A DNA stretch of 64,000 nt from Micromonospora aurantiaca ATCC 27029 (GCF_000145235.1 NC_014391.1:3542001-3606000); one strand, 5' to 3'; positions 24,273-32,426 are shown, counted from the stretch's first letter. The notes: generated from the sequence alone by a model not told the origin. A program made the numbers and translations.

Positions 24273-24923
24273 TCAGGGGGTGGCGACGGCGGCGCGGGAG
24301 CGGTCGGCGGCGATCCGCACCGCGAGCGCCGCCAGCACCGTGCCCATCACCCACCGCTGCACGCGCGCCCAGCCCGGCCGTCGGGTCAGGAACGCCGACA
24401 CCGAACCGGCGCTCAGCACGATGAGCGCGTTCACGGTCAGCGCCACGACGATCTGGGTCAGGCCGAGCAGCAGACTCTGCACCGCCACGTGCCCGCGCGC
24501 CGGGTCGACGAACTGCGGCAGCAGCGACACGTACAGGATGGCGATCTTCGGGTTGAGCAGGTTGGTGACCAGGCCCATGGTGAACAGGCGCCGGGGCCGG
24601 TCCGGCGGCAGCGGCGCCGGGGTGAACGCCGACGCGCCACCGGGGCGCAGCGTCCGCCAGGCCAGCCACAGCAGGTAAGCCGCGCCGGCCAGCTTCACCG
24701 CCGTGTACAGCGGCGGGACCAGCACGAACACGGTGGCGATACCGGCCACCGCGGCGGCCAGGTAGACCAGGAAGCCGACGGCCACGCCGAGCAGCGACAC
24801 CAGCCCGGCCCGCCGCCCCTGCGTCACCGACCGGGACACCAGGTAGACCATGTTCGGCCCGGGCGTGAGCACCAGACCGAGCGCCACAAGGGCGATTCCC
24901 AGGACCGCGCCGACAGTGACCAC
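24273..24923 (-). CDS. LysE/RhtB family amino-acid exporter
   Basis: The 216-residue product has six predicted membrane helices and the family signature LGLVLTPGPNMVYLVSRSVTQGRRAGL near residues 17-43. LysE/RhtB proteins export lysine, threonine, homoserine or related compounds; the substrate here is unknown. The start is a GTG at 24923. It is convergent with GH42 (49 nt between them) and stands alone. Confidence 0.9.
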   Translation of the reverse strand: MVTVGAVLGIALVALGLVLTPGPNMVYLVSRSVTQGRRAGLVSLLGVAVGFLVYLAAAVAGIATVFVLVPPLYTAVKLAGAAYLLWLAWRTLRPGGASAFTPAPLPPDRPRRLFTMGLVTNLLNPKIAILYVSLLPQFVDPARGHVAVQSLLLGLTQIVVALTVNALIVLSAGSVSAFLTRRPGWARVQRWVMGTVLAALAVRIAADRSRAAVATP

Positions 24924-25051
24924 GTCGCCTCCCCGTTGCCGACCGTGAACCGGACCCTACGCCGGTTGCCGCCGTCCGCGGGTGCCCGTGGGGCGCTGGT
25001 GGGGTGTTGCGCGGGTCACGTGATCGGGTCGAGGGCGGTGATACTTGCCGC

Positions 25052-25588
25052 ATGTCGATCGTGCTGTCCGCGCCGGCCACCCCGACCGCACCCGCCCTGT
25101 TGCTGCGCCCGTGGCGCGACGGCGACGCCGGCGCGCTGATCGAGGCGTACCGGGATCCGGTGCTGCGCGCCTGGACCAGGCATCCGGTGACCGGTCCGGC
25201 GCAGGCGCAGGTGTTCCTGCGTCGCAGCCACCAGGGCTGGGCCGCAGGGCACCGGTTCATGTTCGCGGTGCTGGAGGAGGACCGGGTGGCGGCCTGCGTG
25301 GTGCTCAAGGACGTCCGCCCGGGACGCCCGTCCGCCGAGATCGGCTACTGGACGGCGGCGCCGGCACGCGGGCGGGGCGTCGCGCCACGGGCGGTGGAGG
25401 CGGTCACCGCGTGGGCGTTCGCCCGGTTCGCCGCCACCGGCCTGACCCGCCTGGAGCTGCTGCACCAGGTCGACAACCCGGCCTCCTGCCGGGTGGCGGA
25501 GAAGAGCGGGTACGTCTTCGCCGAGGTGCTGCCGGCCCGCCCGCCGTTCCCCCGGGACGGCCACCGGCACGTCCGCCACCTGCCCTGA
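25052..25588 (+). CDS. GNAT family N-acetyltransferase (RimJ/RimL-like)
   Basis: The 178-residue product has the acetyl-CoA fold of the RimJ/RimL branch: LLRPWRDGDAGALIEAYRDP at the N-terminus, IGYWTAAPARGRGVAPRAVEAVTAWAF (pyrophosphate-binding loop) near residue 95-120, and VDNPASCRVAEKSGYVFAEV near 145. It transfers an acetyl group to an amine, possibly a ribosomal protein or small molecule. ATG 25052 lies 6 nt after a GATACT -10-like box and has no clear Shine-Dalgarno, so a leaderless mRNA is likely. Confidence 0.85.
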   Translation: MSIVLSAPATPTAPALLLRPWRDGDAGALIEAYRDPVLRAWTRHPVTGPAQAQVFLRRSHQGWAAGHRFMFAVLEEDRVAACVVLKDVRPGRPSAEIGYWTAAPARGRGVAPRAVEAVTAWAFARFAATGLTRLELLHQVDNPASCRVAEKSGYVFAEVLPARPPFPRDGHRHVRHLP

Positions 25589-25607
25589 CACCGGCCCGCC
25601 GCTGCTC

Positions 25608-25994
25608 TCACGGGCCGAGCAGGCGCAGCAGCAGCCGCGGCTCGCCCGGCCACGCGTCGAGCAGCACCTGCCGGGGCACCTGCCGGGCGGCGTAGCGCAA
25701 CGCGAGCGCCACCACCACGATGTCGTCCAGCGGGCCGATCACCGGCAGGAACTCCGGGATCAGGTCGATCGGGCTGGCCACCCAGATTCCGGCGACCACG
25801 ATCGCGACGCGGGCACGGCGGGGCACCCGCGGATCGCGGCGAAGCCGTCGTACCGCTGTCACGCAGTCGGGCACGAACGCGGCCAGATCGCGCAGGATCC
25901 CCGGCGGCAGGCGCCGGGCCAGCAGTACCAGGACCGCCCAGCTCACAATCAGGCAGGCCGCCGCCACCGCGAGTCCGATGAGCCAGTCGCGCAC
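25608..25994 (-). CDS. DUF1232 (YkvA-type) small membrane protein
   Basis: The 128-residue product has an N-terminal hydrophobic helix (residues 4-26) and the DUF1232 core ASPIDLIPEFLPVIGPLDDIV near 75-95, the PxDxIPDxxPxxGxxDD pattern of the family. Function is unknown; members are often membrane-associated. It starts with GTG 25994 and is convergent with the GNAT gene. Confidence 0.82.
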   Translation of the reverse strand: MRDWLIGLAVAAACLIVSWAVLVLLARRLPPGILRDLAAFVPDCVTAVRRLRRDPRVPRRARVAIVVAGIWVASPIDLIPEFLPVIGPLDDIVVVALALRYAARQVPRQVLLDAWPGEPRLLLRLLGP

Positions 25995-26123
25995 GCCGCC
26001 ACCCCTTTCCCCGGGGGCACGCTACGCCGCAGTCCTGCCCGGCGCCCGGGAACAGCCCGGCCCCGCGCGACGCTGACCCTTGTCGGACGGCGGCGGATAC
26101 CGTGGGTACGGGAGGTGACGGCG

Positions 26124-26594
26124 GTGACGACAGACTGGGAGGCCGCGGTCGAGGCGCAGATCCGCTCGGCCCAGGAGCGCGGCGAGTTCGACAACCTGCC
26201 GGGCGCCGGCAAGCCCATCCCGGGGCGTGACATGCCCTACGACGAGGGCTGGTGGATCCGCAGCTTCATGGAGCGCGAGCAGATCCCGTCCGACCTGCTG
26301 CTGCCCACCCCGCTCCAGTTGCGCCGCCGCATCGAACAGCTCCCGGCCGAGCTGCGCGACCTGCCCACCGAGGAGGCCGTCCGGTCGTACGTGGCGGCGC
26401 TCAACACCGAGGTGGTGGCCTGGCTGCGTACCCCGACCGGGCCACGCGTGGTGGTCCGCCCGGTGAACGTCGACGAGGCGGTGCGCCGCTGGCGCGCCGA
26501 TCGGGAACGCGCCGCGCCGGGCGTCACGGCACCGGAGCCGCAGCGTGCCGCCTCGGCCCGCCCGCGCCGTCGCTGGCGCTGGTGGCGTCGCTGA
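26124..26594 (+). CDS. DUF1992 / DnaJ-homologue subfamily C member 28-like protein
   Basis: The 156-residue product begins TDWEAAVEAQIRSAQERGEF, then NLPGAGKPIPGRDMPYDEGW: the DUF1992 signature (helix plus DNLPGxGxP loop). Despite the family name there is no J domain. The tail is Arg-rich (RPRRRWRWWRR). I chose GTG 26124 because GGAGG lies 8 nt upstream; an in-frame GTG at 26115 overlaps that site and would add three residues. Function is unknown. Confidence 0.8.
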   Translation: MTTDWEAAVEAQIRSAQERGEFDNLPGAGKPIPGRDMPYDEGWWIRSFMEREQIPSDLLLPTPLQLRRRIEQLPAELRDLPTEEAVRSYVAALNTEVVAWLRTPTGPRVVVRPVNVDEAVRRWRADRERAAPGVTAPEPQRAASARPRRRWRWWRR

Positions 26595-26600
26595 GAGCGC

Positions 26601-27167
26601 TCAGGGAAGCGCCGCCTGCCAGGTCCACGCGGTACGCCGCGGCCGGTCGCCGAGCGGCGCGCGGCCGGTCAGCCACAGCAGCACCGGCACCGGGTCGCCG
26701 CCCGGCGCGTCGGGGAACAACCGGCGCACCACCCGGGCACACGACTCGGCGGGTGGCGACCAGTCCAGGCCGAGCCCTCGGGTCAGGTCGTGCGTGTGCA
26801 GCAGGATCTCGGCCACGCCCATCGCGGCGAACCCGCCCGGATCGCAGGGGCCGAAGTGCCACGCCCGGTCGCCCGGGCTCGCCGCGTCGATGGTGGCGGC
26901 GAGCATCCCGGCCGCGGCCGCCGCGACAGTGAGCACCTCGGCGGGCGCGGCGTCGGCGCGTACCCGCAGGTCGAACGGGAGGTAGCCACCGTCGGGCCGG
27001 CCGGACACCTGACCGGCGTACGCGGCCAGGTCGTGCGCGACGTGCGCCGCGGTGGTCCAGCAGGACCAGTCCAGGTCGCGCGCGCGTACCGTCCAGTCGC
27101 GGTCGACGGCGGGCCGCAGCACGGCGGTCATCGCGGCGGCGGCGGACCGGACATCCGCGCCGTTCAC
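26601..27167 (-). CDS. Maleylpyruvate isomerase/DinB-like mycothiol-dependent domain protein
   Basis: The 188-residue product resembles the actinobacterial mycothiol-dependent DinB/YfiT group: a four-helix bundle with WTTAAHVAHDLAAYAG (H near residue 45), and EILLHTHDLTRGLGL near 122, where His residues of such enzymes bind metal. It is predicted to transfer mycothiol or isomerise a conjugate; the substrate is unknown. Its GTG at 27167 overlaps the stop of the methyltransferase (GTGA), so the two are coupled. The stop lies 6 nt from the convergent DUF1992 stop. Confidence 0.75.
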   Translation of the reverse strand: MNGADVRSAAAAMTAVLRPAVDRDWTVRARDLDWSCWTTAAHVAHDLAAYAGQVSGRPDGGYLPFDLRVRADAAPAEVLTVAAAAAGMLAATIDAASPGDRAWHFGPCDPGGFAAMGVAEILLHTHDLTRGLGLDWSPPAESCARVVRRLFPDAPGGDPVPVLLWLTGRAPLGDRPRRTAWTWQAALP

Positions 27168-27940
27168 CTGCGCCACACCCGCAGTACGCAGGTGAGCATC
27201 GGGAGCGTGAACTCCCCGTCGGCCGTCTCCGGCCGGCTCGCCAGGTAGGCGCGGATGCGGTCGAGCGTCTCCGTACGTTCCCGTTCCGGCATGACCAGCA
27301 TCCCGGCCCGGGTGGCGAGCGTCGCCACGAGCGAGTCGGCGGTACGGCGCTGCCCGTGCGGGAACTCCGCCTGCTCGGGCGAGCCGAACCGGGCCTCGCC
27401 CGTCTTCGGCAGGTGCATGGTCGCCGTCGCGGCGCGCCAGCTCGCGGGCGTGTCCCGGGGGCCGATGGCGGCGCTTCCGCTGACCGCCGCGAGCCCGGCG
27501 ACCCAGTCGACCCGGTCGTCCACGACGTTCCACAGTCCGGCCAGGACTCCGCCGGGCGCGAGGACCCGGGCGATCTCCGGCCCGGCCACGGCCATGTCGA
27601 ACCAGTGCATGGCGTTGCCGGCAACGACGGCGTCGACGGAGGAGTCCGGCAGGGGGATCGCCTCGGCGCTGCCGGCGAGCGCACGTACGTCCGGCAGTGT
27701 GCGGCGGAGTTCGGCGAGCATCGCCGGGTCCGGCTCCACGGCCGTGACGTCGTCGCTCACCTCGGCCAGGGTGGCGGTGAGCTTGCCGGTGCCCGCGCCG
27801 AGGTCGAGCACCCGCACGCCGGGCGCGGGTTCGAGGGCCCATCGCAGGGCGGCGTGCGCATAGTCCGGGCGGTGTTCGGCGTACGCGGTGGCCGCCGCGC
27901 CGAACGACGACGAGTGCCGGCGTCGTACGTCTTCGTCCAT
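27164..27940 (-). CDS. Class I SAM-dependent methyltransferase
   Basis: The 258-residue product has motif I VLDLGAGTGKLTATLAE (residues 44-60), the acidic residue after strand 2 (VEPDPAML), and the post-motif region VDAVVAGNAMHWFD near 107-120, typical of UbiE/trans-aconitate-type methyltransferases. The acceptor is unknown. ATG 27940 opens the operon; the mycothiol-type gene is translated from the overlapping GTGA. The region upstream is shared with the divergent TerC riboswitch. Confidence 0.88.
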   Translation of the reverse strand: MDEDVRRRHSSSFGAAATAYAEHRPDYAHAALRWALEPAPGVRVLDLGAGTGKLTATLAEVSDDVTAVEPDPAMLAELRRTLPDVRALAGSAEAIPLPDSSVDAVVAGNAMHWFDMAVAGPEIARVLAPGGVLAGLWNVVDDRVDWVAGLAAVSGSAAIGPRDTPASWRAATATMHLPKTGEARFGSPEQAEFPHGQRRTADSLVATLATRAGMLVMPERERTETLDRIRAYLASRPETADGEFTLPMLTCVLRVWRR

Positions 27941-27970
27941 CCGGTCACCCTATCGACGGCCGGCTCCCCC

Positions 27971-28000
27971 TTGACGCACGAACTGTGCTTCGTGAATAAT
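27971..28000 (+). promoter_or_regulatory. Probable sigma-A promoter of the riboswitch-terC transcript
   Basis: TTGACG (27971-27976), an 18-nt spacer and AATAAT (27995-28000) form a good -35/-10 pair. Transcription would begin near 28007, just before the 5' strand of riboswitch helix P1. Confidence 0.65.
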
Positions 28001-28010
28001 CAATCGTAGT

Positions 28011-28165
28011 TCGAGGGGGAGTACCCGACGATCCACGCACCGCCGTCAGTACGGGCCCGGCCCATCCGGATCCCGGCGGTGCAGCCACCGCTACGGGTGG
28101 CCCGGGGAGACCTTCGTCCAGCAGCGCCGGAACACCTCGGGTGTGCCGGCCCCGGGCGAAAGGTC
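28011..28165 (+). ncRNA. yybP-ykoY (Mn2+) riboswitch with ribosome-binding-site control
   Basis: The 5' side carries the hallmark GGGGAGTA (28016-28023) and the 3' side GGGGAGACCTTCG (28104-28116). CGAGGG (28012-28017) pairs with CCTTCG (28111-28116) as P1. A perfect 8-bp helix GCACCGCC/GGCGGTGC (28037-28044 with 28075-28082) carries the conserved loop GTCAGTACGG. The P1 3' strand GACCTTCG (28109-28116) can instead pair with CGAAAGGTC (28157-28165), which contains the Shine-Dalgarno of terC. Mn2+ binding would hold P1 and free the ribosome-binding site, giving a translational on-switch. The family and its link to TerC/Alx genes are established; the switching model is inferred. Confidence 0.88.
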
Positions 28166-28174
28166 CCCTTCGTC

Positions 28175-29134
28175 ATGTCCGTGTCCTGGTGGATCTGGGC
28201 CGTACTGATGCTGGCGATCGCGGCGATGCTCGCCGTCGATCTGTTCCTGCACCGCGACAACCACGTCATCGGCTTCCGTGAGGCAGCGGTCTGGTCCGGC
28301 ATCTGGATCGCCGCCGGCCTGCTCTTCGGTGTCGTCCTCTGGGCCTGGCAGGGCGGTGACGTGGCCGGCACCTACTACGCCGGCTACCTGATCGAGAAGG
28401 CGCTGTCGATCGACAACGTCTTCGTCTTCGCGCTGATCTTCACCTACTTCGCCGTGCCGGCCGCGTTCCAGCACAAGGTGCTGTTCTGGGGTGTCATCGG
28501 CGCCCTGGTCTTCCGGCTGGTCTTCATCTTCGTCGGCGCCGAGCTGCTCGAGACGTTCTTCTGGACCGCGTACGTGTTCGGCGCGTTCCTCGTCTACACC
28601 GGATACAAGATGGCGTTCCGCCACGACGAGCAGACCCCGCCGGACCGCAACCCCGTCGTCCGGCTGGTCCGCAAGGTCATGCCGACCGACCCGGCCTATC
28701 ACCGCGACAGGTTCTTCACCCGGGTCGACGGCAAGCGGGTGGCGACTCTGCTGTTCGTGGTCCTGATCGCGGTCGAGGCCACCGATCTGATCTTCGCCGT
28801 CGACAGTGTCGCCGCGATCCTGGCCATCACCACCAGCACGTTCATCGTCTGGACCGCCAACGCCTTCGCCATCCTCGGCCTGCGCAGCCTCTACTTCTGC
28901 CTCGCGGGGCTGCTGCGCCGCTTCGTGCACCTGCACTACGGCCTGGCCGTCCTGCTCGCCTTCGCGGGCGTCAAGTTGATCCTCTCGGAGACGCCGGTCG
29001 GCAAGCTGCCCATCCCGGTCACCCTCGGCGTGATCGTGGTGACGATCGCGGTGTCGATCGGGTGGAGCCTGCGCAGCACCCGGGGCGCCGGGGCGCTCGA
29101 CGGCGCCGACTCCCCGGCGAGTTCGGCGCGCTGA
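28175..29134 (+). CDS. TerC/Alx family membrane protein (probable Mn2+ exporter)
   Basis: The 319-residue protein has about nine membrane helices and the TerC markers EKALSIDNVFVFALIF (near residue 71), KVLFWGVIGALVFR and EATDLIFAVDSVAAILAI (near 201), with paired acidic Asp/Glu residues inside membrane helices that fit metal transport. TerC/Alx/YkoY proteins downstream of yybP-ykoY riboswitches are implicated in Mn2+ export. ATG 28175 is preceded by AAAGG 11 nt away, inside the predicted switch hairpin; the extended frame back to 28079 runs through the riboswitch and is not coding. Confidence 0.93.
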   Translation: MSVSWWIWAVLMLAIAAMLAVDLFLHRDNHVIGFREAAVWSGIWIAAGLLFGVVLWAWQGGDVAGTYYAGYLIEKALSIDNVFVFALIFTYFAVPAAFQHKVLFWGVIGALVFRLVFIFVGAELLETFFWTAYVFGAFLVYTGYKMAFRHDEQTPPDRNPVVRLVRKVMPTDPAYHRDRFFTRVDGKRVATLLFVVLIAVEATDLIFAVDSVAAILAITTSTFIVWTANAFAILGLRSLYFCLAGLLRRFVHLHYGLAVLLAFAGVKLILSETPVGKLPIPVTLGVIVVTIAVSIGWSLRSTRGAGALDGADSPASSAR

Positions 29135-29155
29135 TCCTCCGCCTCCGCGGTACCG

Positions 29156-29203
29156 CCGCTGGAGCCCATGGGCGCACTACCATCTGCGCATGGGCTCCAG
29201 CGG
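29156..29203. repeat. 15-bp perfect inverted repeat enclosing the start codon of the next gene
   Basis: CCGCTGGAGCCCATG (29156-29170) and its exact reverse complement (29189-29203) are separated by 18 nt. The ATG at 29190 lies in the right arm. A TACCAT -10-like box (29178-29183) lies in the loop 6 nt before the ATG. It could be an operator across the start of a leaderless gene, or a terminator-like hairpin for terC; there is no T tract. Confidence 0.7.
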
Positions 29204-30047
29204 GGCGTCTGTCGAAGCCGTCTTCTTCGGCACCACGACCGTCTACCTGTCCGACGGGACGTCCGGCATCCTGATCGACGGCTTCCTGAGCAGGCCCTCA
29301 CTGCTCCGCGTCGCACTGGGCCGCGTCGCCCCCGACCTCGGGCGGATCACCCGCGCTCTCTCCCGAGCCGGCGTCACCCTTCTCGACGCCCTCTTCGTCT
29401 CCCACTCCCACTACGACCACGCCATGGATGCCCCCGAGGTCGTCAAGCATCTCGGGGGACGGCTGTTCGGCTCCGCGTCGACTCTCAACATGGGACGCGG
29501 CGCGGGTCTCGCCGAGGAGTCGATGACGTGCATCGCGGACGGCGACGAGCACAGGATCGGCGCGTTCACCGTGCGCGTGCTCGCCGGCGTCCACAGCCCG
29601 GACAACAGGTTTCCGGGCACGATCGAGGAGCCGCTGGTCCCGCCGGTACGGGCGAGCAGTTACCGCGACGGCGGGTGCTTGTCCTTCCTCATCACCCACC
29701 CCGGCGGCTCACTGCTGATCCATCCGAGTGCCAACTTCGTGCCGGGCAAGTTCGACGGACTCGACGTCGACGTCCTCTACCTCGCGATCGGCGCCCTGGG
29801 GGTTCAGCCGCAGCGGTTCCAGAGCGACTACTGGCGGCACGTGGTGGAAGCGACGCGGCCCGGCCTCATCGTGCCGATCCACTGGGACAACTTCTTCGTG
29901 TCGCTGGACCGCAGGCTGCGCCCGCTGCCGGCAATCTTCGACAGGTTCGCCGTGACGAAGGCGTTCCTCGACCGTAAGAGTGAGGAGACCCGGATCCCCG
30001 TGCGGTTCCCCGAGCCCTTCGAGGTGATCAGGCCGTTCGCGAGGTAG
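29190..30047 (+). CDS. MBL-fold metallo-hydrolase
   Basis: The 285-residue product has the zinc-binding HSHYDH motif (residues 72-77) with the usual preceding strand LDALFVS, a later HS pair in VLAGVHSPDN and a C-terminal PIHWDNFF, giving the expected ligands of a metallo-beta-lactamase-fold hydrolase. The UlaG/lactonase-like layout does not reveal the substrate. ATG 29190 lies inside a perfect inverted repeat and has no Shine-Dalgarno; the TACCAT box suggests leaderless transcription. It stands alone between terC and a convergent unknown gene. Confidence 0.85.
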   Translation: MGSSGASVEAVFFGTTTVYLSDGTSGILIDGFLSRPSLLRVALGRVAPDLGRITRALSRAGVTLLDALFVSHSHYDHAMDAPEVVKHLGGRLFGSASTLNMGRGAGLAEESMTCIADGDEHRIGAFTVRVLAGVHSPDNRFPGTIEEPLVPPVRASSYRDGGCLSFLITHPGGSLLIHPSANFVPGKFDGLDVDVLYLAIGALGVQPQRFQSDYWRHVVEATRPGLIVPIHWDNFFVSLDRRLRPLPAIFDRFAVTKAFLDRKSEETRIPVRFPEPFEVIRPFAR

Positions 30048-30079
30048 GGCGCGCGGCCGTTGTGCTCACCGGCGGGGCG

Positions 30080-30802
30080 TCAGCGGAACCGGTCGACCGT
30101 GACGGGAACCATCCCCTGCCGGCGCACCTGCGTCGTCAGACCGTGCAGCAGCACACCGGCCGCTTCGTCGCGTTCCCCGAGAAGGTCGCAGGTCACGTCC
30201 AGTGCCCAGGCGGCACCTGCGGCGACCCGGCGCAGATCCCAGCGGAAGGCGTCGCCGGAGACCTGACGGCGTACCGCGCCCAGGATGCGCGTCTCGGGAT
30301 CCGCCGGGTCGCCGGTGATCGGCATCTGCCAGGCCTCGCTGAGTGCCGCGAGACCGTCCGGGCTCAACTCGCCGGCGAACAGGATCCGGTAGACGCGCGT
30401 CTCGCGGAACCCTGGCCGGGGCCCGGAGTCGTTCAACCGCAAGGGGGACGGCGGCGGAGCCGGAGGGGTGCCGAAGCACTCCCGCAGCGCGCCTTCGTCC
30501 GGCAGATCCTCACCGCAGAGGTCCCGATAGAGCGCCGCCGCCGCGGACCGGCCGACGGGCGTCACCCGCTTGCGCAACGCGGCGTCCACGCGTAGGCGCC
30601 GGCTGGTGGCCGACGCCTCGTGCCAGCGGCCCTCGGAACGAGTCCAGCCACCGCTCACCAGCCCGGCGGAGGAGTGGTCCGCCGCGAGCAGGAACTCCTC
30701 GACCAACAGCCCTTCCGGCACGCCGACACCGTCGTACACCACGTAGTAGTGCAGCGCGGGAGGCAAGCCGGCCATCTGTCGCGCGAGGGAAGTCTTCGTC
30801 AC
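30080..30802 (-). CDS. Protein of unknown function
   Basis: The frame gives 240 residues from a GTG at 30802. I do not recognise a family. Visible features are an N-terminal segment (LARQMAGLPPALHYYVVYDG), a helix-rich middle (RRLRVDAALRKRV), a Pro-rich linker (FGTPPAPPPSPLRLND near 145-160) and a C-terminal alpha/beta region (RVYRILFAGELSPDGLAAL). No membrane segment or signal peptide. The frame continues upstream to a TTG at 30913, but that part is AT-richer, palindromic and looks like promoter DNA, so I prefer the shorter start. Convergent with the MBL gene, divergent from the NmrA-like gene. Confidence 0.55.
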   Translation of the reverse strand: MTKTSLARQMAGLPPALHYYVVYDGVGVPEGLLVEEFLLAADHSSAGLVSGGWTRSEGRWHEASATSRRLRVDAALRKRVTPVGRSAAAALYRDLCGEDLPDEGALRECFGTPPAPPPSPLRLNDSGPRPGFRETRVYRILFAGELSPDGLAALSEAWQMPITGDPADPETRILGAVRRQVSGDAFRWDLRRVAAGAAWALDVTCDLLGERDEAAGVLLHGLTTQVRRQGMVPVTVDRFR

Positions 30803-30867
30803 ACGTGGATTGTCGAGCAGTGCGGGAGCTGCCACCGTCCGGCTCGCCGAGGGCTTCGCCGACGCTA

Positions 30868-30937
30868 ATTGCCGGATTACCGGTAACACCAATTGCCTAA
30901 TACGAACGGTCAAAAAGGACGAATAGGTGGTGCACCA
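30868..30937. promoter_or_regulatory. AT-rich palindromic control region
   Basis: This stretch is much richer in A/T than its surroundings. It holds two perfect 10-bp palindromes, TTACCGGTAA (30877-30886) and TGGTGCACCA (30928-30937), and repeated AATTGCC segments. It lies between the divergent unknown gene and the NmrA-like gene and probably contains promoters and operators; the bound regulator is unknown. Confidence 0.5.
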
Positions 30938-31027
30938 TAATGACAGTTATGTGCGCGCACGCGATGCGGGAGCGCCTCGGCCCGTCTCGCCGACTACGGT
31001 GAGGCGGACGCATCCGAGAGGAGGCCG

Positions 31028-31780
31028 ATGGCGATGCGGATCGCGGTTGCGGGAGCGACGGGCCGGATCGGGGCACTGACCGTCGCCGCGTTGGAGCGGC
31101 AGGGCCACGACGTCGTGCGCATCAGCCGCTCTCTGGGCGTGGATCTGACGACGGGCACCGGGCTGGACGAGGCGCTCGCCGGCGTGGAGGCGGTCGTCGA
31201 CACGACGAACGTGGCGGCAGGCGATCGCTCCGAGACGGTGGCGTACCTCGGCGGCCTCACGCGCAACCTGCTGGCGGCCGAGCGGCGCGCCGGCGTACGG
31301 CACCACGTGCTGCTGTCGATCGTCGGCATCCACCGGGTCGACGACAACGCCCACTACGCGGGCAAGCGGGAACAGGAGCGACTGGTCGCAGGCGGGCCGG
31401 TGCCGTGGACGATCGTCCCGGCCACCCAGTTCCACGACTTCGCCGCCATGGTCACCGGCTGGACCGAACGCGACGGCGTCGCCACCGTCGCACCGCTGCT
31501 GGTGCAGCCGATCGCACCCCGGGACGTCGCCGACATCCTCGCCGAGGTCGCCGTCGGCGAACCGCAGGGACACCACGCAGACATCGCCGGACCCGCGACG
31601 GAGGATCTCGTCGACATGGCCCGGCGCACCCACGAGGCGCGGGGCCGCCGGATCCGGCTTGTTCCGACGTGGTCGGGCGTGTTCGGCACCTCGATGTCCG
31701 GCAACGTGCTGCTGCCGGGCGACGGCGTACGCATCGCGCCGACCAGCTTCGACGACTGGCTAGCCGCGGGTGCTCGTTGA
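31028..31780 (+). CDS. NmrA/atypical SDR-like NAD(P)-binding protein
   Basis: The 250-residue product has the atypical-SDR cofactor motif VAGATGRIGALT (residues 6-17), VEAVVDTTN near 54 and VRHHVLLSIVGI near 92-103, followed by YAGKREQE (Tyr and Lys of the SDR family) near 110. Such proteins bind NADPH and act as reductases or redox sensors. GAGAGGAGG precedes ATG 31028 at good spacing. Its end overlaps the end of the convergent tetR gene by 21 bp. The substrate is unknown. Confidence 0.85.
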   Translation: MAMRIAVAGATGRIGALTVAALERQGHDVVRISRSLGVDLTTGTGLDEALAGVEAVVDTTNVAAGDRSETVAYLGGLTRNLLAAERRAGVRHHVLLSIVGIHRVDDNAHYAGKREQERLVAGGPVPWTIVPATQFHDFAAMVTGWTERDGVATVAPLLVQPIAPRDVADILAEVAVGEPQGHHADIAGPATEDLVDMARRTHEARGRRIRLVPTWSGVFGTSMSGNVLLPGDGVRIAPTSFDDWLAAGAR

Positions 31781-32353
31781 CGGGGTGACGGCGGCGACGA
31801 CCAGGTCGACGATGCCGTCGGCGTAGTCGTCGGTCAGTGGGCCGTTGCGCAGCAGCCAGCGGTGGTAGAGCGGGCCGAACAGCAGCTCCACCACCTGGTC
31901 CAGGGGAGCGTCGGGGCGTACCTGGCCGGCCTCGCGGGCGGCCTCCAGGCGTACGCGGACGGCGTTCAGCTGGGGGCGGAGCAGCCGGTCGCGCGCCTGG
32001 TCGGCCAGCTCCTCGTCGGCGAGAGTCTCGATGGTGACGGCACGGGTGGTCGCGGACAGCCGCGGATCGGCGAACTCGGCGACAGTGGCCCGGAGCACCT
32101 CACGCAGATCGGCCCGCAGGTCACCGGTGTCGGGCAGGGCGATGACCTCCGGCATGTCGTCGGCGAGCGCGTCCAGGATGACCGCGCCCTTGCCGCGCCA
32201 CCAGCGGTAGATGGTCTGCTTGCCGACTCCGGCACGGGCGGCGATCGCCTCGACGGTCAGGGCCGGATAGCCGGTCTCGGCCAGCAGCTCCAGCGCGGCG
32301 GCGAGGATCGCGCGGCGGGACTGCTCGTTGCGGCGGGTGGGCTGCGGAGTCAC
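31760..32353 (-). CDS. TetR/AcrR family repressor of the adjacent glycosyltransferase
   Basis: The 197-residue product has the TetR helix-turn-helix near residues 10-55 (RRAILAAALELLAETGYPAL...ARAGVGKQTIYRWWRGK) and a TetR C-terminal domain of the type seen in drug-efflux and modification regulators. It starts with GTG 32353 and is divergent from the macrolide-type glycosyltransferase. Two related palindromes in the 113-nt gap are its probable operators. The glycosyltransferase substrate or a related drug is the likely inducer (inference). Confidence 0.9.
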   Translation of the reverse strand: MTPQPTRRNEQSRRAILAAALELLAETGYPALTVEAIAARAGVGKQTIYRWWRGKGAVILDALADDMPEVIALPDTGDLRADLREVLRATVAEFADPRLSATTRAVTIETLADEELADQARDRLLRPQLNAVRVRLEAAREAGQVRPDAPLDQVVELLFGPLYHRWLLRNGPLTDDYADGIVDLVVAAVTPSTSTRG

Positions 32354-32369
32354 AGCGACAGCCTACAGC

Positions 32370-32389
32370 GAGACGAGACGTACCGTCTT
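32370..32389. promoter_or_regulatory. TetR operator site 1 (tetR/glycosyltransferase gap)
   Basis: GAGACGAGACGTACCGTCTT is an imperfect palindrome whose left half GAGACGAGACGT is the reverse complement of the right half of site 2. It overlaps a TTGACG -35-like box at 32388-32393 pointing toward the glycosyltransferase. Confidence 0.65.
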
Positions 32390-32426
32390 GACGGGCGCGG
32401 TCACCTCGTGCTTTTCTGTGGCAAGC

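Noticed and set aside
28079..28174. N-terminal extension of TerC from 28079
   Set aside because: This stretch is the riboswitch and its expression platform; the membrane protein begins at ATG 28175.
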